From the NCBI GenBank assembly GCA_017625725.1, contig JAGAKH010000109.1, forward strand, positions 1 through 34,258: a stretch of DNA of 34,258 bases, read 5' to 3'. The notes beneath the pieces were generated by a model that made no database searches, had not been told where the DNA came from, and worked only from the letters and a program-made list of their open reading frames with translations. This DNA is from Bacteroidales bacterium. GTDB taxonomy: Bacteria > Bacteroidota > Bacteroidia > Bacteroidales > UBA932. Of this stretch, positions 24,148 through 31,890 are shown piece after piece. The position numbers and the translations under genes were made by a program. How positions within the stretch are numbered: position 1 is the stretch's first letter; each line of letters begins with the position of its first letter.

Positions 24148-25869
24148 CTACTTTTCTACAAAGCCTTTGGAGGTAAGGAATTCCCAGATGCGGTCAAGGA
24201 ATGTGTAGCTTCCTGTTCCTGGAGAAGCCCAGGCCTGGAAACAATGATAACGGGTAGCAAGGGTGTGGAGTTCAGACTGGATTCCCATGGAAGCCATCTT
24301 TTCCCATATCTTGACAGAATTCATAGCAGCATAGCCGTCTGCATCTCCATGAATGAACAGCATAGGAGCTGTATCCAGGTCAAAGGAGAACTCCGGCACC
24401 AGAATATCACAATCTCTGTTACCTCCGTGGGTGTTTTCACCGTCGGCTCCGTCTGTCAATGCGTATGCAGGATAGATGCCGATTCCCCACTGAACATTAC
24501 ATGGAAGTCTTTCAAGGTCATCTACACCCATATATGGCTGATGTCTTGAAGAGGTCACACCCATCAGGGTCAGATGTCCTCCTGCCGAACTTCCCATGAT
24601 TCCGATCTTTTCAGGATCAAGACCGAACTGTGCAGCCTTGCTTCTGACGATTCTGATGGCACGCTGAAGGTCCTGCCATGCCGTAGTATGCTTTGCAAGT
24701 CCCTTCGGACGAGGTGTACGATACTTCATCGTCACGACAGCCATACCTTTTTCATTAAGATAGCGTCTAGCCGGAACAACCTCGAATCCGTCAGGATCGT
24801 TTCCTTCATAGGAGCCGCCTGAGTATATTATCTGTATTGCCTTTGTCTTAAGATTCTTTGGAATATACCACTCGATATATGGATGACACTGGTGGTCCTG
24901 CACGTCCGGCATCTTTCCCTCCGGCCATATATCTTCCTTGAAATAGGTCTCATGGGCATCTGCAAACCTTGACATCAGCTCTACCGCCGGTGCCGGCTCA
25001 CCGACAAAGCCCATCTGCCTGATGAATTCAATTCCTCTTTCCAGGCCGAAGGCCCCATGTCCTTCGTCAGGATAAAGGTGAAGCTCCGCCGGAATTCCCA
25101 TGCTACGCAACTTTCTGTAAACCAAGGTGGAAGTGTAAGGGGCATAAATGTCGACACCGCCATGATGGAGACTCATAGGACAGGTATGGTCATCGAACTT
25201 GAAGACATCGCTGAGGAAAACATCGCTGCCATATCCCTGTCTTCTGGAAGGTGTTCCGTCTTCAGCATCTGTCGTTCCATATGCAGGAGCATTGACAATC
25301 GCCCAGTTTATATGACATGGAACCTCATCAAGCTTATCAATCTTGTCATATGCAGGGGTCTGTGAGCTGGTACCGAGAAGCAAAGCCAGATGAGAACCGG
25401 CAGACATTGAGATTGTACCTATCTTCTCCGGATCGAATCCTCTTTTTTCTGCCTGACTTCTTACCATCCTGACCGCACGCTGGCCATCTTCCCATGCTGT
25501 CTGATATATTGGAAGGCCAACCGGGCGTGGAGTCCTGTACACAAAATTGACACACTGGAATCCAAGCTCCGTGAACACTCTGTTCCATTCGTTTACAAGC
25601 CACACATCGCAGCAACATTCATACCCACCTCCGGAAATCAGGATCATACATCCTCCATTAGGTACTGCCGGAGCATCGAACCACTCGATATAGGCAGTAC
25701 GATTCTTGTCGGGATTGAAGCCTTCCTTCTGACATTCATCTGTCATTGCTGCAATCTGATGATTCTGGGCATGAGGCATCCTGTTCTTTGGCCAGATCTT
25801 TTCGCGTTCTCCGGCTGAAAGATTGAAGACAAGATGCAAAATGGTAAATAACAAGACAAAGCGTTTCAT
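24148..25869 (-). CDS. Secreted tandem alpha/beta hydrolase (carbohydrate-esterase-like)
   Basis: A 573-aa protein: signal peptide 1-20, then two homologous alpha/beta hydrolase domains (about 24-290 and 310-573). Corresponding blocks are IWPKNRMPHAQNHQ and IWPEGKMPDVQDHQ; YRTPRPVGL and YRTPRPKGL; GFDPEKIGTISMSAGSH and GLDPEKIGIMGSSAGGH; HHGGVD and IHGDADG. The second domain has a normal GxSxG (GSSAG) and a His in RYHCF. The first has SMSAG and a His in DEGHG. The type is close to acetyl-ester or xylan-related esterases of Bacteroidota; the substrate is unproven. It is monocistronic, with its own promoter. Confidence 0.85.
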   Translation of the reverse strand: MKRFVLLFTILHLVFNLSAGEREKIWPKNRMPHAQNHQIAAMTDECQKEGFNPDKNRTAYIEWFDAPAVPNGGCMILISGGGYECCCDVWLVNEWNRVFTELGFQCVNFVYRTPRPVGLPIYQTAWEDGQRAVRMVRSQAEKRGFDPEKIGTISMSAGSHLALLLGTSSQTPAYDKIDKLDEVPCHINWAIVNAPAYGTTDAEDGTPSRRQGYGSDVFLSDVFKFDDHTCPMSLHHGGVDIYAPYTSTLVYRKLRSMGIPAELHLYPDEGHGAFGLERGIEFIRQMGFVGEPAPAVELMSRFADAHETYFKEDIWPEGKMPDVQDHQCHPYIEWYIPKNLKTKAIQIIYSGGSYEGNDPDGFEVVPARRYLNEKGMAVVTMKYRTPRPKGLAKHTTAWQDLQRAIRIVRSKAAQFGLDPEKIGIMGSSAGGHLTLMGVTSSRHQPYMGVDDLERLPCNVQWGIGIYPAYALTDGADGENTHGGNRDCDILVPEFSFDLDTAPMLFIHGDADGYAAMNSVKIWEKMASMGIQSELHTLATRYHCFQAWASPGTGSYTFLDRIWEFLTSKGFVEK

Positions 25870-25900
25870 TGTATACGGTTTTAATGATGAAATATCTTGA

Positions 25901-25932
25901 CAAAACTACTCAAAATTAGTCGTCAATGCAAA
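25901..25932 (-). promoter_or_regulatory. Promoter of the tandem hydrolase gene
   Basis: Minus-strand TTTG (25929-25932), 20 nt, then TAGTTTTG (25901-25908): a full match to the phylum consensus, about 31 nt before the ATG. Confidence 0.7.
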
Positions 25933-25951
25933 CAGAGCAATTCATAATTAT

Positions 25952-25959
25952 TATCTTTG
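25952..25959 (+). promoter_or_regulatory. -7 element of rsmA
   Basis: TATCTTTG, a full TAnnTTTG match, 18 nt before the rsmA ATG at 25978. No recognisable -33 element. Confidence 0.55.
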
Positions 25960-25977
25960 TGAGGATTTAATGATACT

Positions 25978-26790
25978 ATGATGGAAGTTAGAGCAAAGAA
26001 GGCCCTGGGCCAACATTTCTTGACAGACCTGTCTATTGCACAAAGAATTGCAGATGCACTCATTGTTCCCTGCAAAGAAGAGCCTATGCCGGCACTGGAA
26101 ATCGGTCCGGGAATGGGTGTGCTGACACAATACCTGCTGGAAAGACCGGAAGTTGACCTGAGAATGGTGGAGATAGACACGGAGTCCGTCAACTATCTGC
26201 TTACACATTTTCCGAAAGTCAGCGGAAGACTGCTTGAAGCGGATTTTCTCAAACTGAAACTCGAGAAGTTCTTCAGCAGGGAGTTTGCTGTCATAGGAAA
26301 CTTTCCTTATAACATTTCATCACAGATCTTCTTCAAGATCCTTGACTACAAGGAGCAGGTTCCACAGGTGGTGTGCATGATCCAGAAGGAGGTGGCAGAA
26401 AGAATTGCGGAGAAACCTGGAACAAAGACATACGGAATCCTTTCTGTTCTGCTGCAGGCCTGGTATGACATCGAATATCTGTTCACTGTCGGAGAGGGTG
26501 CATTCAATCCTCCTCCGAAGGTCAAATCCGCTGTAATAAGACTTGTCAGAAACAGCAGGACAGAACTGGGATGTGACGAGGCTCTTTTCAAGACTGTGGT
26601 CAAGACCGGCTTCAACCAGCGTCGAAAGACCCTGAGAAATTCGCTCAAACCATTGATCAGAGCAAAGGCAGACAGATGCGGATGGACAGAGGAGCAGCTT
26701 GCTGAATTCATTTCAGACCCGGTTTTCGAACTTCGTCCGGAACGCCTCAGTGTCGAGGAATTCATCAGCCTGACGCTGAAGCTGGCGTAA
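25978..26790 (+). CDS. rsmA: 16S rRNA dimethyladenosine transferase
   Basis: A 270-aa KsgA/RsmA methyltransferase that dimethylates the two adjacent adenines in the terminal loop of 16S rRNA during small-subunit maturation. Visible blocks: KKALGQHFLTD near the start, SAM-binding EIGPGMGVLT, VEID, EADFL, catalytic NFPYNISSQI, and C-terminal FNPPPKVKSAVIRL and NQRRKTLRN. Length and motifs are complete. The ATG at 25978 is directly followed by a second Met codon that is also possible. It ends 17 nt before a convergent gene, without a visible terminator. Confidence 0.96.
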   Translation: MMEVRAKKALGQHFLTDLSIAQRIADALIVPCKEEPMPALEIGPGMGVLTQYLLERPEVDLRMVEIDTESVNYLLTHFPKVSGRLLEADFLKLKLEKFFSREFAVIGNFPYNISSQIFFKILDYKEQVPQVVCMIQKEVAERIAEKPGTKTYGILSVLLQAWYDIEYLFTVGEGAFNPPPKVKSAVIRLVRNSRTELGCDEALFKTVVKTGFNQRRKTLRNSLKPLIRAKADRCGWTEEQLAEFISDPVFELRPERLSVEEFISLTLKLA

Positions 26791-26807
26791 AAGACCTCGT
26801 GCTCTCT

Positions 26808-27206
26808 TTATAAGACACTTGAGTGCCATGCATTGAGGGAGGAAGCAATGACCACCGACAGGCTTATCAGGCCCAGGAGGAGGTAATGCCATGTGTGTAG
26901 AAACTGAAGGGCAGACGATGATGTCGTCACGGGCAGGAGGATGTGACCTATGAGGAATATGGCGGCACATATGGCTATGTCCGTCAAGACGAGCAGGAGA
27001 GCCTGCATGCGACGTCGCTTCTTTATGGTCATACGTATGGTCTGCAGGATGCGGAGGTTATCCTGGATAGTGTCTGCCTCAGAGAGGCTCGCCGGTGTCG
27101 GAAGAAGGTTGATCTGCCTGACCAGTTCTTCTATGAAGGCGTCATCTTGCGGGACAGATATCTTGTTGTCCTGCATGAATTTCCTTATATCTTTTTCTGT
27201 TTCCAT
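26808..27206 (-). CDS. Small two-helix membrane protein encoded after the ECF sigma factor
   Basis: A 132-aa protein with a charged, probably cytoplasmic N-terminal part (residues 1-65, METEKDIRKFMQDNKISVP...KKRRR) and two membrane helices (about 68-90 and 106-123). The position directly behind an ECF sigma gene and the layout (soluble N-terminal region, then membrane segments) suggest an anti-sigma-like or sensory partner. It lacks a recognisable zinc-binding anti-sigma motif (HxxxCxxC). Function is unknown. Confidence 0.7.
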   Translation of the reverse strand: METEKDIRKFMQDNKISVPQDDAFIEELVRQINLLPTPASLSEADTIQDNLRILQTIRMTIKKRRRMQALLLVLTDIAICAAIFLIGHILLPVTTSSSALQFLHTWHYLLLGLISLSVVIASSLNAWHSSVL

Positions 27207-27225
27207 AGTCTATTTTATTACGACG

Positions 27226-27729
27226 TCATATAGAGCGGAGCAGATACTGTTTCAGATGCTGACGGCCTCGCGAAAGGCACGACCTTACCGTACCCGATGG
27301 CATTCCCAGGATGTCCATAATCTCCTTGATCGATTTCTCCTCCATATAGAAAAGAAGGATTACCGCCTGCTCACGCACGGTCAGCTGCCTTATGGCCATA
27401 TACAGCTGCTGATGTTCATATTTTCTGTCTATTGAAGGTTCATCTTCGACATTCCCTGCCTCTTTCGGACTTTCATCCAGCGACTGCCAGCCATCTTCCC
27501 TTCCGGACTTCCGTAAGTGGTCAAAATAGCTGTTGTATGCGATCCTGAACAACCATGTAGAGAAACGCGAATGACCTTCAAAACGTTCAAACGAGAGGTA
27601 TGCCTTCAACAGTGCTTCCTGTGCGAGATCATCAGCCAGAAAACCGTCCCCGGCACACAGACCTCGCAGGAACCTTCTCAAAGATTCCTGCTCGGCTGAC
27701 ACTGCATCTATGAACTGCTGCTTTGTCAT
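27226..27729 (-). CDS. ECF-type RNA polymerase sigma factor
   Basis: A 167-aa sigma-70 family protein with region 2 (DDLAQEALLKAYLSFERFEGHSRFSTWLFRIAYNSYFDHLRK, residues about 33-74) and region 4 (LTVREQAVILLFYMEEKSIKEIMDILGMPSGTVRSCLSRGRQHLK, about 115-160), no region 1 or 3. It would direct polymerase to a small regulon, usually for envelope stress or nutrient uptake. It lies between two small membrane proteins, with gaps of 11 and 19 nt. No TAnnTTTG element precedes the operon, so it may control its own transcription. Confidence 0.92.
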   Translation of the reverse strand: MTKQQFIDAVSAEQESLRRFLRGLCAGDGFLADDLAQEALLKAYLSFERFEGHSRFSTWLFRIAYNSYFDHLRKSGREDGWQSLDESPKEAGNVEDEPSIDRKYEHQQLYMAIRQLTVREQAVILLFYMEEKSIKEIMDILGMPSGTVRSCLSRGRQHLKQYLLRSI

Positions 27730-27740
27730 CTACTAACCAT

Positions 27741-28154
27741 TCAAGACGCTTCGTCTGTCTCAATTTCCGGTCTCATGAATCTGACACCATAGAAATACGA
27801 CACCAGATTGCCGATTCCGACTGCCAGAAGAGGTATGCCTGCATAATATCCCCATGCCGGGAACGCCTGCACATTGCAAGCAGCAAGAACTATGAACACA
27901 AGACCCATAAGCGAGAGCATGACACCGATGCCAAGCTTGTTAAGAAGCTCCATCTTCACACTCTTCGGATTACCTTCAGTCATCTCGACAAACATAGCCG
28001 GATCAACTTCAACCCCATTCTCGATTGCCTTCACAAGGACATCCATCTTCTTCTCTGTCCTTTTTGTCTTGGCCCTTGTAACAAGCCATACGATCATTAC
28101 CGGCAATACGACACAGATACAAATCGGTATCAGTAATACTAGTATTCCTTCCAT
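27741..28154 (-). CDS. DUF6249-like small membrane protein
   Basis: A 137-aa protein with an N-terminal membrane helix (about 4-25, ILVLLIPICICVVLPVMIVWL), a central soluble part (KKMDVLVKAIENGVEVDPAMF...), and two more hydrophobic segments (about 74-93 and 98-117). It resembles the DUF6249 proteins found next to ECF sigma factors in Bacteroidota. It is the first gene of the operon and starts 11 nt from no other gene, so it may be the signal-receiving part. Function is unknown. Confidence 0.7.
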   Translation of the reverse strand: MEGILVLLIPICICVVLPVMIVWLVTRAKTKRTEKKMDVLVKAIENGVEVDPAMFVEMTEGNPKSVKMELLNKLGIGVMLSLMGLVFIVLAACNVQAFPAWGYYAGIPLLAVGIGNLVSYFYGVRFMRPEIETDEAS

Positions 28155-28188
28155 AATATCAATAACTTTAAATTAAACTCCGTTGTAT

Positions 28189-28218
28189 CCACCCCGGGCC
28201 CATGGCTCCCTCGGGTGG
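28189..28218. other. GC-rich hairpin upstream of the ECF operon
   Basis: CCACCC (28189-28194) pairs with GGGTGG (28213-28218), extended inward by further G-C and G-U pairs with one bulged C. It lies 35-64 nt before the first gene of the operon, in an otherwise AT-rich spacer. It could be a leader structure, an operator or a small repeat. Confidence 0.35.
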
Positions 28219-28302
28219 TTTCACATATTAGACTGCATAACTACAATAAATGTTGCACGGAACGGTGTAATTTGCTCAACAGACGAGCAGCACCTCACAA
28301 AA

Positions 28303-28334
28303 TTTGGAACATCCCGCATCTCTCACTACCTTTG
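28303..28334 (+). promoter_or_regulatory. Promoter of the flavoprotein gene
   Basis: TTTG (28303-28306), 20 nt, then TACCTTTG (28327-28334): a full consensus match, giving a leader of about 115 nt that contains a REP-like repeat. Confidence 0.8.
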
Positions 28335-28341
28335 CTATTAC

Positions 28342-28376
28342 AGATTTCTCCACTCGCTGCACTCGGTCGAAATGAC
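28342..28376. repeat. REP-like element of the 'GTCATTTCGA...AGAAATCT' type
   Basis: On the minus strand the segment opens GTCATTTCGACCGAGTGCAG and closes GGAGAAATCT. This matches my memory of a short repeat scattered between genes in many Bacteroidota genomes, which gives chance translations like SFRPSAASGEI. It is not in a gene and sits in the leader of the flavoprotein gene. Only one copy is present here, so the repeat status rests on recognition. Confidence 0.5.
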
Positions 28377-28456
28377 AATCGAGAACAGAGACGGGTACCC
28401 CCTGCTCTAAGAGAAAGAAGCATACACATACGACAGAACAACAAACGATAGAAAAT

Positions 28457-29101
28457 ATGAAAGTCATACTTGTAAACGGAAGCCCTCATAAGGAAGGCTG
28501 CACCTACACCGCACTCAAGGAGGTAGAAAAGGAACTCATCAATTCCGGAATAGAGACTGAAATCCTCTGGCTCGGCATCAAACCTATCTCAGGCTGTCTG
28601 GGATGTGCCCAGTGCATCAGAAGAGGACCGGCAGGAGAGCCGGCAAGCCTGCGTTGCTTCATGAATGATCCGGTAAACGAATTCCTGGACAAGGCAGAAA
28701 AGGCAGACGGATTCATTTTCGGAAGCCCTGTACATTATGCCGCACTTTCCGGAACCCTGACCTCATTCATGGACCGGGCATTCTACGGAAAGGGTAAGAT
28801 TTTCCGCTACAAGCCAGCTGCAGGAATCGTAAGTTGCAGACGAGGCGGTTCTACAGCTGCATTTGACCAGATTAACAAATACTTCACGATATCGTCCATG
28901 CCGGTAGTTTCATCAAAATACTGGAACATGGTGCACGGAAACACACCGGATCAGGTACGTCAGGACGAGGAAGGAATGCAGGTAATGAGGGAACTCGGCC
29001 GCAATATGGCATGGCTGCTTAAATGTATTGAGGCCGGAAGAAACGCTGGTATTCCGGATCCGGTCAAGGAAAAGCCGATAATGACAAACTTCATAAGATA
29101 A
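28457..29101 (+). CDS. Iron-sulfur flavoprotein-like NAD(P)H-dependent reductase
   Basis: A 214-aa flavodoxin-fold protein: FMN-binding VNGSPHKEGCTYTAL (residues 6-20), GSPVHYAALSGTLTSFMDR, and a cysteine cluster C47-x2-C50-x2-C53 followed by C67. The compact CxxCxxC is typical of iron-sulfur flavoproteins (Isf), which carry a 4Fe-4S cluster near FMN, although the fourth Cys is farther away than usual. It probably moves electrons in the cytoplasm; the partner is unknown. It is monocistronic, with its own promoter and a shared terminator downstream. Confidence 0.85.
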   Translation: MKVILVNGSPHKEGCTYTALKEVEKELINSGIETEILWLGIKPISGCLGCAQCIRRGPAGEPASLRCFMNDPVNEFLDKAEKADGFIFGSPVHYAALSGTLTSFMDRAFYGKGKIFRYKPAAGIVSCRRGGSTAAFDQINKYFTISSMPVVSSKYWNMVHGNTPDQVRQDEEGMQVMRELGRNMAWLLKCIEAGRNAGIPDPVKEKPIMTNFIR

Positions 29102-29138
29102 AAAGACAGGCTCAGGTATGATACCAGAGCCTGTCTTT
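29102..29138. terminator. Bidirectional terminator between flavoprotein and GH20 genes
   Basis: A 12-bp stem AAAGACAGGCTC/GAGCCTGTCTTT (29102-29113 with 29127-29138), extended by GGTA/TACC, with CTTTTATT on the plus side and AAAAGA-flanked sequence on the other. It begins at the stop codon of the flavoprotein gene and lies 16 nt from the end of the convergent GH20 gene, so it can serve both. Confidence 0.85.
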
Positions 29139-29153
29139 CTTTTATTGTAGTTC

Positions 29154-30779
29154 CTACTCCGTTTTCTCACGCTCAATGACGTGACAGCACCTGTATCCGA
29201 GGGACTCGAGAGCAGGCAGCTGATGAGCAATCACATCAGCCTTGAAACGCTCATAATCCTTATCCTCCGGTGAAGACCACATGACCTCGCTGAGAGCCAG
29301 GATTCTAGGAAGAAGCATATACTGGACATGATCCGGAGTCGCGATGAATTCCGTCCAGACATTTCCCTGAAGTCCCAGGATATGAGACTGTGCTTCTTCA
29401 GGTATTCCGTCAAGGGGTTCATAAGCATAGCATTTCTCCACAGGAACATAGTGTCCGATGCTGATCGGCTCCTCCTCCGGCTTGTCAGACTGGCAGTAGT
29501 CAAGATAGCAGTAGCCGCAAGGGGTCATGATTGCATCAAAACCATTCTTCGCCGCTTCGATTCCACCTTCAACTCCCCTCCAGGACATGATGGTCGCACC
29601 TGGTTCGAGGTCGCCTTCAAGAATCTCATCCCAACCGATGACCTTTCTTCCTTTTTCGGCAAGCATCTTCTGTACTCTGGCTGTTACATAGTTCTGCAGA
29701 TAATGCTCTGCGGTCCACTTATCGCTGTCCTTCAGGCCAAGTTCCTTTATCTTTGCCTGACAGGCAGGACAGTTTTCCCAACGAAGTTTAGGACATTCAT
29801 CACCGCCGATATGTATGTATTCATATGGGAAGATGTCGCAGATTTCAGTGAAGACGTCTTCAAGGAACTCAAAAGAAGACTCCTTGCCAACACAAAGAAC
29901 ATCCTTTGCTATATCCCATACAGTCATAAGCTGGTAAGGACCACCTGTACATCCGAGATGAGGATATGCAGTCAGGGCAGACACCAGGTGAGCCGGAAGG
30001 TCTATTTCCGGAACGATCTCTATTCCACGCTCTGCCGCATATGCAACCACATCACGAAGCTGTTCCTGAGTATAGAAGCCGCCATATCTGATTCCGTCAT
30101 TGGACTTGGCGTCCCAACCTATCATGGTACCGTTTCTCCAGCCTCCGACTTCGGTAAGAAGCGGATATTTCTTTATCTCGACTCTCCAGCCGTGGTCGTC
30201 GGTAAGATGCCAATGGAATCTGTTGAGCTTGTACATCGCCATCACATCAAGAATTTTCTTGACTTCATCTATCTCGAAGAAATGACGTGAGCAGTCGAGG
30301 AGGACTCCTCTATGACCGAAACGCGGACTGTCGTTGATCTCAACACAAGGGATGCTCCAATCGGCTGCCTCATCCGGCGTTCCGGAATAGATTCCTGCCG
30401 GCATGAGCTGCTTGAGTGTAGCTATCGCGAATACAGTTCCTGAATGAGTCGAAGAATAGACGTTGATCCTGCAACGTCCTATCCTGATACGAAAAGCTTC
30501 CTTATCAAGAGAGGCATCCCTCCTGAAGATGATCTTGCCACAGCCGTCAGCATCGGCAGATGCGGCCTCGAGAAGGTCTCCGAACGCCTCCACCACCTTT
30601 TCTTCCATATCAGTAAGTCCTTCCGTCTCAACTTCGGCTCCGAGAGCATTGAAATGTCCGCTTCCCATCTCCACGTGCTGCGGATATGGAACTATCGGAA
30701 GGGTGCCTTCGTTCTTTGCACAAGACGAAAACATTACAAGGCCACATATTGCAGCCAGCATGATTCTGATAGATTTCAT
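29154..30779 (-). CDS. GH20 beta-N-acetylhexosaminidase lipoprotein
   Basis: The 541-aa form begins MKSIRIMLAAICGLVMFSSC; the Cys after FSS should be lipidated. An N-terminal GH20b-like domain (PIVPYPQHVEMGSG...) is followed by the catalytic barrel: GVLLDCSRHFFEID, NRFHWHLTDDHGWRVEI, EIDLPAHLVSAL and the catalytic pair in HIGGDECPK, then GLQGNVWTEFI. It removes terminal GlcNAc or GalNAc residues, probably on the cell surface or in the periplasm. An in-frame ATG at 30785 overlaps the previous stop (ATGA), and a third lies at 30809; I prefer 30779 because the signal peptide starts there. It is the last gene of the operon. Confidence 0.94.
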   Translation of the reverse strand: MKSIRIMLAAICGLVMFSSCAKNEGTLPIVPYPQHVEMGSGHFNALGAEVETEGLTDMEEKVVEAFGDLLEAASADADGCGKIIFRRDASLDKEAFRIRIGRCRINVYSSTHSGTVFAIATLKQLMPAGIYSGTPDEAADWSIPCVEINDSPRFGHRGVLLDCSRHFFEIDEVKKILDVMAMYKLNRFHWHLTDDHGWRVEIKKYPLLTEVGGWRNGTMIGWDAKSNDGIRYGGFYTQEQLRDVVAYAAERGIEIVPEIDLPAHLVSALTAYPHLGCTGGPYQLMTVWDIAKDVLCVGKESSFEFLEDVFTEICDIFPYEYIHIGGDECPKLRWENCPACQAKIKELGLKDSDKWTAEHYLQNYVTARVQKMLAEKGRKVIGWDEILEGDLEPGATIMSWRGVEGGIEAAKNGFDAIMTPCGYCYLDYCQSDKPEEEPISIGHYVPVEKCYAYEPLDGIPEEAQSHILGLQGNVWTEFIATPDHVQYMLLPRILALSEVMWSSPEDKDYERFKADVIAHQLPALESLGYRCCHVIEREKTE

Positions 30780-30781
30780 GA

Positions 30782-31879
30782 TCATTTTCCTGTATTTTCC
30801 TTGATGCAAGCCACTTCTTCTTCAGAATATGGAGTTCCGTCCTTGCGGAGGACGTCATGGAACCATAATTCAGGTTCATCCGCATCAAGAGGTGTTGCCC
30901 ATGCGAAGATCGTATTGGTCTTTCCTGCAACAAAGCCCCAGTTGATAGCTCCTACATTCTCCTTCCTGAGCATAGGCATGATGGTCTGGAAGGTACTTCC
31001 CTGGGTTCTTGCCATATATTCCGTGCAGACCATAGGACGGTTGTACTTCTTGAGAGTGTCAACAAGATGCTGATGAGAATCAAGAGGCTCATAAGTGTGA
31101 TATGTTATGATGTCCGAGTTCTCGATCTGCCATACGTTCATCTCGCCAAGATTAGGATGCCATACGCCTGCAGTAATAGGCTGTGAAGGGTTAACCTCAC
31201 GTGCCCAAGAGAAGATCTGCTTAAGAAGAGGGAAAGAACGCTCATAGTATCTGTGAGGGTCCTGTCCGCCACCTGGCTCATTGTAGAGGTCCCATGCAAA
31301 GATGCGGTCATCCTCCTTGAATTCTGTCATTATGTCCTTGACATAGGTTTCAAGAAGAGCTGTGATTGCTGTCGTATCTTCCGTATACTGACATCCGCTT
31401 CCGCAAGGGCCGAAATAAAGGATGCCCGGATCCTTGAGCCAGCCTGAGTTGTGGACACCTCTCTGAGGTTCCGGCTGCTTTCCCGGAGCACATGATTCAT
31501 TCCAGCAGTCATCAAGAAATACAAACATGGTTGAAATGTCATGTGAATCGGATATCTCAAGATATTTTCTGATTCTGTCCTTGAATCCTTCCTTATCCTG
31601 CTCCCATGCCACATGGTGCAGGAACACACGCATGCAGTTGAAACCAAGATCCTCTGCCCATCCCAGCTCACGGTCTATTGTTTCAGGGTCAAATGTTTCT
31701 GCCTGCCACATTTCCAGCTGGTTTATGGCATTGCTCGGTATGAAGTTGCAGCCCGCAACCCAGCCATGGTCTGCATACCACTGTTCAGCCCTCTCCTGAG
31801 ACCATCTTTCTCCGGCCTTAGGGCCGCAGCATGAACATAGCAGTGATATGATCACAGAAAAATATATTATTCGTTTCAT
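30782..31879 (-). CDS. GH5-like (clan GH-A) glycoside hydrolase lipoprotein
   Basis: A 365-aa protein. Lipoprotein signal ending LLCSC (Cys16 or 18). A single TIM barrel follows: GCNFIPSNAINQLEMWQ, CMRVFLHHVAWEQD, FVFLDDCWNES, then WDLYNEPGG with the probable acid/base Glu201, and MVCTEYMAR with the probable nucleophile Glu287. This NEP...E pattern is that of clan GH-A retaining enzymes. It resembles proteins labelled GH5 or '1,4-beta-xylanase', but the subfamily and substrate cannot be read. It overlaps or abuts the GH20 start, and the next gene upstream is 11 nt away. Confidence 0.85.
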   Translation of the reverse strand: MKRIIYFSVIISLLCSCCGPKAGERWSQERAEQWYADHGWVAGCNFIPSNAINQLEMWQAETFDPETIDRELGWAEDLGFNCMRVFLHHVAWEQDKEGFKDRIRKYLEISDSHDISTMFVFLDDCWNESCAPGKQPEPQRGVHNSGWLKDPGILYFGPCGSGCQYTEDTTAITALLETYVKDIMTEFKEDDRIFAWDLYNEPGGGQDPHRYYERSFPLLKQIFSWAREVNPSQPITAGVWHPNLGEMNVWQIENSDIITYHTYEPLDSHQHLVDTLKKYNRPMVCTEYMARTQGSTFQTIMPMLRKENVGAINWGFVAGKTNTIFAWATPLDADEPELWFHDVLRKDGTPYSEEEVACIKENTGK

Positions 31880-31890
31880 AGCTTCTGATT

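Noticed and set aside
29330-30290. A 320-aa plus-strand frame opposite the GH20 gene
   Set aside because: Its translation has no domain likeness, whereas the minus strand encodes a complete GH20 enzyme.
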